A DNA stretch of 64,000 bases, from contig LNKV01000025.1 in the NCBI GenBank assembly GCA_001465935.1, forward strand, positions 205,609 to 269,608, read 5' to 3'. The stretch is from Clarireedia homoeocarpa (Eukaryota > Ascomycota > Leotiomycetes > Helotiales > Rutstroemiaceae). The notes under the pieces are model-generated. The model saw nothing but the letters and a program-made list of their open reading frames with translations. It was not told where the DNA came from and searched no databases. Positions 1 to 10,900 of this stretch are shown here, piece after piece (within the stretch, counting starts at the first letter, position 1; every line of letters starts with the position of its first letter). The position numbers were made by a program, and so were the translations under genes.

Positions 1-477
1 AGAGGAGCTATCCGACGTCGTCGATACCCATGTTCTTTTCTATCCAGAGAGGCGAACATATTATGGCTTCCGTATTCACGAATCATGCAGTTAGTTATTG
101 CACCGCCAAGGCTTGGAGGCATGACATCTATAAGTAAAATGCACTGACCCATGTGTAATGAAGAACTCATACGACTTATGCCTGTCATAGTTCTTCGATC
201 CAACACCGTAAATGCTCTGGAATCCCTCTTTGCTGTTGATAGCTATCTCATTGGGACCAAGGCGAACATAAGGTCCTTTGGCCTTAAACGCAGCCTCTAT
301 GCACTGAAATTCCTTGTTTCGGCATCTTTGAAATTGAATCCATGCAGAGGTGAAATGAGCGGCTGGCACTTTGGCAAGTGGGGAAAAGAGAAGGGGGTAA
401 ACGATGACTTTAAGAACAACCACAACAAGAAGGACCACGCTACCGGCCAAGTACTTCTGGTTATACATAAGGGCCAT
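1..477 (-). CDS. Cytochrome P450, N-terminal part (runs off the window)
   Basis: This is the 5' end of a fungal microsomal P450, with exons complement(149..477) and complement(1..66, continuing beyond the edge). The protein opens with a hydrophobic anchor at about residues 11-30, then a proline-rich hinge (SPLAKVPAAH). Next comes the family stretch with YVRLGPNEIAI and, after the splice, NMFASLDRKEHGYRRRRIA, the usual H-x-x-R-R-R region of helix C. I place the intron at 148..67 (82 nt, GTCAGT..AAG, branch-like TAACTAAC), because it joins FFITHG to HNMF in frame. The ExxR and heme motifs lie outside the window. Its position beside a Zn2Cys6 regulator and an NRPS suggests a tailoring oxidase of the same cluster. 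Substrate and CYP family are unknown. Confidence 0.85.
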
Positions 478-1919
478 TTTCGCGTACTAGTTTATCTGAA
501 GATTGCAGGAAATGACGAGTACAAAGAATGAAAGGCATTTAAATGGTACTTTTATGCTCCCAGATGTAGAAATTGATGAGACTGTAAATCCGAGCAATAT
601 CTGAAATTCGATATTTTGTTACCGAATTTTTCTGGGGTTTCCAATGTTGCTAGAGATTATCAAAGGCTATGCCATGAGATTATCCTCACATATCTGTGTA
701 GATATGGTTTTAAGAGATAATATCGTTGCCGACGAACGAGGTCCACCGGCATATTGTCAGATATCTCGATAATGCGGCGTCGATGAGCGGAAATACGCGT
801 GGACATCGACATTCTATTTTGACCAAATACCCATTCTTGTCAACGGGATTATTATGCTCGAGGTAGGGTATTACTGTGCAAGTCAGAATTTAAATCGTAG
901 CGCGGTAGCAAATAAAAAAGAGAGCATCTTACCTGCAGCAGGAGCGGTGGCAACTACCATATTTCTTCGAATGTTTCCATTCAAGGTGGACGGGATGCGA
1001 CATCACGGCGCAGCTTGACCTTTGTTTTGATTTTTTATGTCGTTTCTCGCCCTCGTATCTCCCACCAGCCATAGCCTCCAGTAGTCACGAGCTCATACCT
1101 TAGAAGTTCCATCATTGTCCAAAGTGCAGTCGAGTCATCTATTGCGTGGTCCAAATGGGCAGGTCGTTAAACACGTTTCAGATTACCCCACAATATCCAT
1201 GCCTCGGTAACCGGCTATAACCGCCAAACTGCCATGGCTGTGCCACATTACAGTACTAATATCTATGCAACAACCAGCCCTCTATTGCTGTAACTATGTC
1301 CAAAAAAGACGTAACACCAAAGACTTCCATTAAGTTAGCTATCTTACGCATTATAAAACTCTCCATAGAATGGAGATACTGAGATTACGAATCCTAAATC
1401 AATTTACAGTAAGTTAGAGGCTCAAGTTTGAAATGATAAAATCTGCATATTATGTGCCAAAGCAAGGGTTTTCCACAGGCGGGTTTGATTTTGCAGATTT
1501 ACGAAGTACTGTACCGCCTTTTCGTAAATCCAGTAAAATGGTCTAAGATTCCATGATGGTTGCTGGTCAGAGTGCGGATCTTTTGACTTAGTGCTTACAT
1601 TGATGTAAAATACCTAGTTGGGCCAAGGGAAAATATCATCTCATAACATAGGGGAGATTTTTACCGACAACTTTCAATGCTTGAATACAGGTAAGCCCTT
1701 CTGACAAGTCTTGTTCAACGGCCCTAGAGGTCCGGGTCCGTTCATTCTCGTCTCCAGACAAGGCAAACCAGGATCACAACTATATGGATCGCGCCGCTCC
1801 CTAGAGCACAAGAGATGGACCAAGTCGTTTCCTCACTAATAATCGAGTTAAACCTTAAGTGCTTTTTCTGGTCTTCATATCATCAATCTCAAATAATTCT
1901 CTTTAGAGGTCCTTTGAGT
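478..1919. other. Intergenic, divergent promoter region
   Basis: This 1.4 kb lies between the 5' ends of the P450 (minus strand) and the regulator (plus strand), so it should hold both promoters. I see no coding-like stretch, RNA gene or clear repeat. Confidence 0.5.
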
Positions 1920-3452
1920 ATGGATTCGACTCAACGTGGAGCATGCGATCGCTGCCGGGGACAAAAGTTGAGATGTGTCGGTCTCTCTGGCTTAATGCCT
2001 ACTTTCGAGTCAGAGGGCCGGCTCCAACGCAACGAGAAGCCATGCGATCGCTGTAGAAAAGCTCAGGTCGAATGTTACAGTGTGCGGCCAGCATCTCGGA
2101 GAAAAAGTAGCATATCCTCCAATCGATTAGAGGAAAAAAGTGGGCACGGGGCCCAAAGACCTGGGCGAAAAACAGCGAGGAAATTACTACGGCATACTTT
2201 ATATAACACATCTCCGGAAAACCATACGGCCACGACAACAGACATTGGCGATGATTTACTAGTCGACCATGAACATTCAAACTCTCCTCTACAATCCACG
2301 TCAGGTTGGCCGAGTCCAGAACCGTTCGAGTTTGACTGGGATAGTCTTGACAAATGGGCACCATCTCACATAGATCACCACGAGAAGGAGTTTTCAAGTC
2401 AATCTCCTGCTATTACTACTAGGGGTTTCAGTCCACAAGATACCTCGAAAAGCGCGCAAGAGCCAAATGATTACTTTGGCATTCGAATCGAATCGGACCT
2501 GGGTATGGGTAACATTGGTTCTCTTGGATCTAACCATGCTCCCAGCGAGACCCAACAGATCCATACTTCACCGGCTTCAAACGACACCTATAGTATTCAT
2601 TCTACCAGTCTAGAAGCTCGCCAAGTGTGCGTTCAGGAGCTCACTGAACTTAACGAGGCGCTTCTTCAAGACAAGAAAACCACAAATTCAAGGAAACAAC
2701 CCCAAGCAAAATCTCCAACGTCTCATCCTGCATCCTTATCGAACGTAATCTTTCAGCACAATATTGGCCGAACACTTCGGCACAGCCATACCTTTCTACA
2801 TATATTACAGCGCCTTAGATCTGCCAAAGTGTCATCAGCAGATTCCCAACGCTCTTCCTTCTTGAAGTCACATGATGACCCAAAGTCATTCTCAAGGTTG
2901 ATGAGAGAATCTAACTTCGATGGGGCAAGAACAAGTACACGATCGAGTCGCTCGCCTGGGCCCTTCTTATCGACTCCTTCTCCCACTTTAAGCTTCTCAA
3001 CAACTTCATCCGACCCAAGGCTAGCCCCACTCGACATGCCCACTATTCTTTCCATAATCTGCTGTTATGCCTACATTGTAGAGGCATATTCATCAATTTT
3101 CTCAGAAATCCTTCAATGTATAGTACATTCGCCGGAAGATTTGCAAGCCATTTGGACAGGCCTCTCATTGGATGGATTCAGCTTAGATGGCCACTTGACA
3201 ATGCAGCTGGAATGCCTCTTGCACGTTGCTGGATGCATGCTCGACAAAATGGAAAGGATATTAGTAGGGTCATCGGACTTGGCCCTGCAGCATCGGAGTG
3301 AAGGACTTCTTGAAAACAAATTATCGGCCGGTTTATTGGATGCTCTGTACTGCCAAGACGATTCCGCCACTTCAGGTGACACTGGTCGCAAGGAGTTACG
3401 CATCAAGCGGGATATGCGGAGGATCCAGGCTGCTTTGAAGTTTTTAGATTAA
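1920..3452 (+). CDS. Zn2Cys6 transcription factor, AflR-like, likely cluster regulator
   Basis: This is a fungal binuclear zinc-cluster DNA-binding protein of 510 aa. Cysteines 9, 12, 19, 42, 45 and 52 give CDRCRGQKLRC ... CDRCRKAQVEC, followed by a basic patch (RRKSS). The C-terminal third has a helical hydrophobic segment (SIICCYAYIVEAYSSIF) like the regulatory domain of AflR-type factors. I chose the ATG at 1920 because it puts the zinc cluster at the N-terminus; an in-frame codon at 1815 would add 35 unlikely residues. The C3-C4 loop is 22 residues, much longer than the usual 5-12. A 33-nt in-frame stretch at 1981..2013 begins GT and ends AG; if spliced out, the loop would be 11. The location between cluster genes suggests a pathway-specific activator. 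Confidence 0.85.
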   Translation: MDSTQRGACDRCRGQKLRCVGLSGLMPTFESEGRLQRNEKPCDRCRKAQVECYSVRPASRRKSSISSNRLEEKSGHGAQRPGRKTARKLLRHTLYNTSPENHTATTTDIGDDLLVDHEHSNSPLQSTSGWPSPEPFEFDWDSLDKWAPSHIDHHEKEFSSQSPAITTRGFSPQDTSKSAQEPNDYFGIRIESDLGMGNIGSLGSNHAPSETQQIHTSPASNDTYSIHSTSLEARQVCVQELTELNEALLQDKKTTNSRKQPQAKSPTSHPASLSNVIFQHNIGRTLRHSHTFLHILQRLRSAKVSSADSQRSSFLKSHDDPKSFSRLMRESNFDGARTSTRSSRSPGPFLSTPSPTLSFSTTSSDPRLAPLDMPTILSIICCYAYIVEAYSSIFSEILQCIVHSPEDLQAIWTGLSLDGFSLDGHLTMQLECLLHVAGCMLDKMERILVGSSDLALQHRSEGLLENKLSAGLLDALYCQDDSATSGDTGRKELRIKRDMRRIQAALKFLD

Positions 3453-3579
3453 AGGGTGATTGACCACAATATTTGTGCAAAATGTAGGCTCTAAATTAGA
3501 AAGCGATTCTTACATTATCCTATCAGTTACCCAATCAGTGATACCAAGGAGATTTGCTCTAGCCTCGCTCAGTGCTGTA

Positions 3580-5089
3580 CTACAGCCTCAATTCTATCGT
3601 GGGAAATCTCCAGAGCTTGCATAATTCATCCAATTCTGGCCCACTGGATGATGACCGCAGGCCACGGTGCTGTAAAGCAATCGCCACCACCTTCTCTCCA
3701 ATTACCGGGAGAAATTTGAAGGCATGATCTGAGCCTCCAGTAGCAACCAACAAACTCTTGTCATATGCAGGATGATAATCGACAATGAAATCCGTTGAAG
3801 GCGTATCAGTATACCAGCATCTGCGGGCTTTCGCAAATGGTCTTTTTGCAATATTGTTCAAGAGATCTGGCTCTCGACCCGGAAGCGCACCGAAGAACTC
3901 GTCGAGAAAGATGCGGTATTCAGACAAAGTATTTCGCATAGACTCATCCAAATTCAGTGTCTCAAGGCCCTTCATCTCATCAGCCCATCCGAAATTTACA
4001 TCAGATTCCTGCTCGAAGCTAGGAGATTTAGCTTGAACTCTAGGACCGACATCGATCCCGCCACATGACCGCACGTCTGCGTATCCACTGTACGAGAACC
4101 TTCCCAGTTTCAGATAACCATCGTTATCCGGACCAATTGCAAAAACACACTGGTCTGCGTTGACTATGATGGGTATCTTTCTCTTCCGGAACTCTTCACA
4201 TTCTTCAGGCGTTAGCTGTATGTATGCAACGACTTCACTATAGACGTCGCATAAGTCTTTCATGCCGAGGATATAGGGCGTATGGCTACCGGCTGCGATG
4301 ATGATCAGATCCGCGTAGATCTCATCCCCGTTGCTCAACTTGACACCATTTACGCGGGGTTTGTGTCCTGGGATATTGGGTTTGGTGGCCATCACAAGCT
4401 CTTGGACTGTTCCTGTTCGTACTTGCAATCGATCAGACTGAATTACCTGCTGACGCAACCATGCAATACTTGCACAGCCATCCGCCCATCCACAATCGCC
4501 GGACAAATATCCCCGTAAAAGTGATGCATCATTCTCTGGGTCCCGGGCATCGTTCTCATGCCCAGCGCTGGAAAGGGGTCCCAGCTTTTGACGTATCTCG
4601 GCTGGTGAATCAAGAACCTGGAGGCCCTCCGTCCCACACCGCCTCTTGCAACTCAAGTCATAAGCATTTTTGACATAATTAATTGTCTCAAAGGGTTTCC
4701 GCTTCCCCTTCATGGAAGAACCCCTCGCAGAAAGCAGAAGTTTTTGTTCCACGTATCGACCCTTCTCTCCCCAGATCCCACGCCAAAGATCCTGTGACTC
4801 ACGTGCAAGTGTCGCGTATGCACTGTGAGGATATTCACTACGAATGATTCTGGACGTGTCGAAATTTGCAGACCTTGGATTCCCAACCGACTCCTTACTC
4901 GAGGATGGTTCAAAGTCCCAAGCATCTACCAATGTTATGCGTGATTTTATAAACGCGGGGTCGCGCGTCATGGCGTAAGCTGTTGACACTTCATAATAAA
5001 ATTCAGCATAATGTTTTTTGAGATTAGGAACTCCACTTACAGCCAAAAACACCTGAACCAACGATAATAACAGAGGCTGGAATAGCCAT
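3580..5089 (-). CDS. FAD-dependent amine/amino-acid oxidase (sarcosine-oxidase / FsqB-like)
   Basis: Exons complement(3580..4988, 5041..5089) encode 485 aa. The N-terminus is a Rossmann FAD site, VIIVGSGVFGLSTA, reconstituted across a 52-nt intron (5040..4989, GTAAGT..AAG). SGDCGWADGCASIAWLRQQV and a C-terminal GGSDHAFKFLPVIGE are typical of the monomeric sarcosine oxidase / fructosyl-amino-acid oxidase family, whose members oxidise secondary amines to imines with O2. The ATG at 5089 has a good context and starts just before the FAD motif. It is divergent from the methyltransferase gene across 590 bp. By analogy with the fumisoquin-type pathways, as I recall them, an N-methylated amino acid could be its substrate; that is inference. 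Function as a flavin amine oxidase is fairly sure; the exact substrate is not. Confidence 0.87.
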
Positions 5090-5679
5090 GTTTGTGTAGT
5101 TGCTATGAATTGATGTGCGTAGACCAGCTGCCAGGCCAAGATCGTAGGATTCTAGCGTGCGAATACTAGAAGCTTTGAGGGAAGATTGGATTCCATATTC
5201 TTCCAATTTCAAGGGCTTAGCCACCCCACTTTGTACTTACACGAATTCGGTATTGCCATAGCTATTGAATTCACACTAGTTCGCTTTGATTCGGGGAGCC
5301 GAGTTGCTGAGGCCGAATACCGAACCTTGAACTTACATTCGGGGAAGGATGCAATACCATGGGACTGTCTACCACCCAGCAGAAAGAAACGAGTACTCTC
5401 ACTGGCCAAACTCCTTGCTAACACTGAACAAGCTTGAGGCTATTTGCAAGAAACTCTTCGATTTGAGATAGACACTCGTTGTCGTGTGTTCCGTCAGGAC
5501 ATAAGGTTAGAGGATCTTTAGCTACTATCGGTACACAGCATATGCCGAGGAATGTAATACATATATAGTAGCCTCTTGGGACTCAAGAGTGAAATTTTCT
5601 CTTGTCATTCTCCCCGTTCTAGAATTGCCTAGTAAGGTAGCATTATATCGTTACCAAGCTCTTCGCCGAATACCTCAAG
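5090..5679. promoter_or_regulatory. Shared divergent promoter of oxidase and methyltransferase
   Basis: This 590 bp lies head-to-head between two enzyme genes that are plausible partners, so it probably co-regulates them. It contains the inverted repeat TCGG-N4-CCGA (5291..5302), a second ATTCGGGGA (5337..5345) and an AT-rich TATA-like stretch near 5560-5570. Confidence 0.5.
5291..5302. promoter_or_regulatory. Candidate Zn2Cys6 binding site (inverted CGG/CCG)
   Basis: TCGGGGAGCCGA is an inverted pair of CGG triplets, the element class bound by many dimeric Zn2Cys6 factors. ATTCGGGGA recurs at 5337..5345 and TTCGGGG at 7455..7461, upstream of the NRPS. The assignment is speculative. Confidence 0.25.
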
Positions 5680-6890
5680 ATGGCAACTGGCACCCTTACT
5701 CAACGTCCTCAGCAGGCTTATCGTATGAAACCATCGGCAAAGAAGAGACATTCGGGTATCGAGAATGTACAGCTTTACGACATTAGACAAAAAACGGGAA
5801 GCCTGAATCTTGTGCCCGAAATCTTGAGTGGTCTTCGGAATGCCAGCGACAAGGAACTGCCCTCCCTTCTTCTTTGGGATAGCCGTGGTCTGGATCTTTT
5901 CGATGTCATTCTTGATTCCGAGGACTACTACCCTGCCATGAGAGAGCCAGAACTACTACAAGCAAGCGTTCGAAAAATTGCATCTACTATCTCTTCAGGT
6001 GATAGAGTGATTGAGCTAGGAGCCGGGTAAGCATGACTTCACGATTCTTTTAGCTCTGAAGATTAGTATACTCATTACGCTTCCTACTAGTAATATGCGG
6101 AAGACAGCTCTCATTCTACGCACACTGGAAGATCAAGGCAAAGAAATAGAGTACTTTGCTCTAGATGTCGCTCGACCAGCTCTGAGAGCGAGTCTTCGGG
6201 AACTCGCGCTTCTTTTTCCTTTGCACTCCAGAATAAAACTACAAGGCCTTCTAGGAACCTATGAAGATTGTGCAACCTGGCTCAAGTGTAATGGCAGCAT
6301 GTCTAAAACGTCTATACTATGGCTGGGGAATAGTATTGCCAACTTCCACCCCGCAGAGGCATCCACTCTCCTAGCCAGCTTCTTCGAAAGTGGCCGCCGA
6401 GCTCCCACTATGATAATTGGTGTCGATGGATGCCAGGATCAAAGTCAGATTGCCAAAGCATACGAGAACGAGAACTCTGCCAAGTTTGTCCTAAATGGTT
6501 TGACACATGCCAATCACTTATTGGGCGCCGAAATTTTCTCCCCATCAGACTGGGGATTTACAGCACAATGGAATGCTAAGACTATGATGCATGAAAGCTT
6601 CTATGTAGCGAAAAGAGAAATCACACTGAGGATCACTGGCGAGACGTTCCGTTTCAAGAAAGATGAAATAGTAAAAGCTATAATAAGTGGGAAATGGCCT
6701 GCGAAGCAAGTTTCGGCAACATGCAAGAATGCCGGGGTACAAGTTGTGGATAGTTGGCTCAATGAAGAGCAATCGTATGGTAGGTTGAACTCAGCTATGT
6801 TCGGTTTCGGCCTTGACTAATAGTCCTATAGGAATCTACCTTCTTCAGAAACAAGATGATCAAGGCATAGCTACTTGGGACGGCAAATGA
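5680..6890 (+). CDS. EasF/EgtD-type SAM-dependent N-methyltransferase
   Basis: Exons 5680..6026, 6091..6779 and 6832..6890 encode 364 aa, matching the usual length of fungal EasF-like enzymes. The N-terminal half has LLWDSRGLDLFDVILDSEDY followed by YPAMREPELL, as in EgtD. The SAM site VIELGAG-NMRKT is completed by splicing intron 1 (6027..6090, 64 nt). The second intron (6780..6831, 52 nt, GTAGGT..TATAG) restores the family C-terminus SYGIYLLQKQ; without it the frame ends in an unrelated tail. Known relatives methylate the alpha-amine of histidine (ergothioneine) or dimethylallyltryptophan (ergot alkaloids). Here no prenyltransferase or sulfoxide synthase is nearby, so the substrate is probably another amino acid or a peptide-derived amine. 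It is transcribed divergently from the FAD oxidase. Confidence 0.9.
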
Positions 6891-7932
6891 TATTCTAGTG
6901 ACAAATCGGTTTGGCAGTGTAACTTCGGCTTAAACTTTAGGGGGCGTCGGGAGGTGCATACATCTGCTTGAGCGCGGGGGCGGGGGGGTTGGTTGTCCAG
7001 CCATTCCAGCTTGGCTCAAGAGCCGACATTCGGCATTCTTATTGTTGAAATCATAGTTGAATAATCAATCATCTGTTTTTTTTAAGTTAGGGAGATATAT
7101 CCTGTAGGCATATACATATTCACACATTCACACATAGCATGTAGAGCAGTGTACCAGTTACAATTTAGGTAAACAAAGGTTGACACTCCAAGGCCTATCA
7201 GGATTTTGAACAATACACGATAAAAGCAGCAAATGAGATAGTAACTTGAAATATAAATTCAAAGCCAATGTTATACCTCAGATTCTGAAATCTCAAATAC
7301 TAATTATTTCGGAATCTCCTCTGTGCTACTTTCTATGCCGTTGGGTTCTCAGTGTTCAGGAGAGATATGGGCATTTTGTGGGGTAGGTTGTGAGTCGCAT
7401 TCAGGGGTGAATACACCAAGTTCCGGGGGGCATTGACCGCTAGACAAATTGGGGTTCGGGGTATGGCATTATGGCGTCGCTAGCGTGCTTTAGTAGCCTA
7501 TGTTTGAGCCTATGAATTTCGGACCGAAAATGTACTCAGCTTCTAGCAATAATATACTATCCACCACCGAGAGTTATTTCGGCGCGTTGGTTGCATGCCA
7601 TATTGCAGCACTCGCAGACTGGAGAAAGACAAGGCCGAGTATTTTCTTCGTCATTTTTACAGCCCGAATGCCTTCTCTTCGCGTCAATATGACGGAGACG
7701 TTCTCATGCTTCATGATTCGCAGCACAATTGCGTGGTATGCTCTCGGAAGACCTTTGGCCAACAATCCTCCTCAGTACAAGAAGTCTTAACATTGAGTAG
7801 CTTTGGAAACACTATATTCCGGTTAAATTCAGACGGCATACTTCCTTCTCCTAGTTAACAAACATTCCGTCGCTGTTTTTCTCGTTATTGCACTACAGGC
7901 GCCCTAGATGCACCCGGCTCGACATCTTCACC
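6891..7932. other. Intergenic, NRPS upstream region
   Basis: No convincing gene is present. There is a G-run near 6977-6990 and a TTCGGGG at 7455..7461. Short open frames at 7500-7860 lack any family signal. This segment should hold the NRPS promoter. Confidence 0.45.
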
Positions 7933-10900
7933 ATGCCGTCATCATTGAGAGATCTTCATGATGAAAAATTTTCGGTACCAAGCAAAGAGTTCCCAGTCAT
8001 TAAAGTACTGCCACTGGATACTGAAGCTTTCGAATCCGAAACAGATCTAAGTCCGGTTAATGGAACAGAGCCCATTTCTGATGGTCCAAAGAGCCAATAT
8101 TCATTGCCAACGGTCAGTGGACTGAGTGAAGAAGACGAGAGACGTATTATAAGCTGGAACAGTAATATTTTAACTTCTTTCAGTCAGCGTCTTCAAGATG
8201 CGTTTTCGGAGAAGGCACTTGATAACCCGGATGCTCTTGCAATTCATGCTTGGGACGGCGAGCTGACTTATTCGGAGCTGGATATTTTGTCTTCTAAGTT
8301 GGCTGGTCATATTACTAGTCTTACAAGCAAGGAAATTGGATCGCGCAGAATTGGCTTTTGCTTTGATAAGTCACAACTTGCTATCGTGTCGATGTTAGCT
8401 ATATTGAAGGCCGAATGCACATGTATACCGATCAGTACCACTGATGAGGACTACGCCCTTGACCTTCTTGCAACTGCCGAACCTGAAATAATCTGTACAT
8501 CTCAAAAACATTCTCGGAAATTTCCTAGCTTCGGAGGAAAGATTCTGGTTGTGGATTCAGAACTTCTAGACAACTTGGAGGAACGAGATCAGCTAGATAT
8601 CGAACCGACGGAGTGTCCACCTTTTATACACTATACCGCTGGTAGAGCCGGCACCCCAAAAGCCGTTTTGCAACAACATACTGCTTTCTATACAGGTATC
8701 TTAGCCTTCGGCAATACCATGAACTATGACGAGTATTCCAGAATATTGCAGTATGTTCCTTATACCGACAATATGAGTGTTGCCGATATCTTCGGCTGTC
8801 TTTTATATGGAGGATGTCTCATGGTGCCATCTGACGACCAGATTTCGAACGATCTGACTGGATCATTCAACGACTATGATGTCACTCATGCCTACTTGAC
8901 TCCCGAGGTTGCTCGCACTATCAACCAGGCGGAGATTTTCCAACTGTGCAGTCTAGCTCTTGGGGGTGGGCAGTTAACGGTTGAAGACGTAGAGTCATGG
9001 AGTGTTCAAACAGAGCTGATCAAGGTTTATGGGACTACCGAGACTTCTGTATGTTTCTCAGCATCTAAATCGCCTTCGCCCAATGTTTTTGTTCCTTCAA
9101 ATATTGGATCATCTTCGTGCGCCTCTTTGTGGATCGTTGATCCGTCAGATATCCAGAGGCTTATGCCCATAGGTTGCGTGGGCGAACTCCTAGTCGGGGG
9201 CCCCGTTCTAGCGCAAGGATACTTGGATGACGACGCAACAAATGCGCAATCCTTTATCAGCAATCCTGCCTGGGCTTCTTTGATTGGCAACCAAGATCAT
9301 CAACGCTTTTTCCGTACTGGTGATCTTGTAAGGTATCTAGAGGATGGTGAGGTTGAATTCGTTGGACACACGGTTCCTCGAACAAATCCTTGCGGCCAGG
9401 TGAAGACCGACAATGATACGCTGTCTGCTTTTGAGCTCTTGAGTTCTAAAGATGTCGCCAATATGATAGAGAGCGCCGCTATAGCATGCAAGGTCGATAA
9501 GAACGAGATTGAAGATATCTATCCTGTCACCTCGATGCAGGAGGGCCTTTTTGCTCTGTCGATCAAGGAACCGGGTGCATTCACCAAGCAGCATATTTTC
9601 ACACTTCCTCCGGCGCTTGACTTAGAGAGATTCAAATTAGCATGGATGCAAATTTTTGAACAGTCCCCAATATTACGCACAAGAGTCATCATGGGTAACA
9701 AAAATGAGCTCAATCAGGTTGTGGTTAATTCATTCCCAACATTCGCTCAATCCTCACATCTGGCTACTTACCTGAAAGATGATCTCGGTGACGATATGGT
9801 GCTTGGCAGCTGCCTTACTCGACTTGCAATTATCAAAGAGGAAGCAGCTGCGTATTTTGTTCTAACAACTCATCATTCTATTTACGATGGTTGGACTTTG
9901 TCAAGCATCTTTGAGCGTGTAAGTCAGGTGTACGAGAAAGAAGACTTACCCACGACTGTTTCTTTCAATAGCTTCGTCAAGTATCTTCAGACAATTGACG
10001 GAAATCGGCAAGACGAGTACTGGAAGGCTCAAATGGAAGAAGCAACCATGACCTCATTCCCGGTACTGCCCAGCGCTTTCTACCAGCCCAATCCCAACCA
10101 GACATATACACGAGACGTCAGTTTTAGTCGCCTCAGAGACTCTGCAATCACGACACCTAACCTCATACGTGCCGCATGGGCGCTGACAATCTCAAGATAT
10201 ACTGATTCTCTTGATCTGACCTTCGGGGAGACGTTATCTGGAAGAAATGCGCCCGTCAAAGGTATTTATTCATTGCTTGGGCCAACAATTGCCACTGTGC
10301 CAGTCCGGGTTAAAATTAACAAGCACGCACGTCTAAACGATTACCTTCAACAAATTCAAGATCAGTCGATTGGAATGATTCCATTCGAGCACTATGGATT
10401 GCATCGAATAATGCAGCTCAATGATCAAGCGCGGGCAGCTTGTTCGTTTCAAACTTCTATCATCGTTCAGACTCATACAGTGGCTACTGGGCTTGATAGG
10501 TTGGGCTGCAGCCGATACAGCGATCTGTTCGACGCTTACCAGCCATATGCCTTAAACATGGAGTTTGAACTACATGATTCAGGAGGGACAATTCTCACCT
10601 CATTCGACGACGAGGTTATCGACAGACTACAGGTACAGAGGATCATCGCTCAGTTCTGCCAAATCTTGGAGAAGCTTAGCCTCGAGGAAGCGGAAGTCGT
10701 AGTCGGCGATGTGGTAACAATCACCAAGGAGGACCTGGAGGAAATCAACCAATGGAACCAACCTCCACCTGCCCCATTGTATGAATGCATGCATAAAGCA
10801 TTTCAGCGACAAGTTGCATTGAATCCTTCAGCGGAGGCAATAATGTCTTGGGACGGAAGCTTTTCCTATGCGGAACTTGATGAGCTCTCTACAAAACTAG

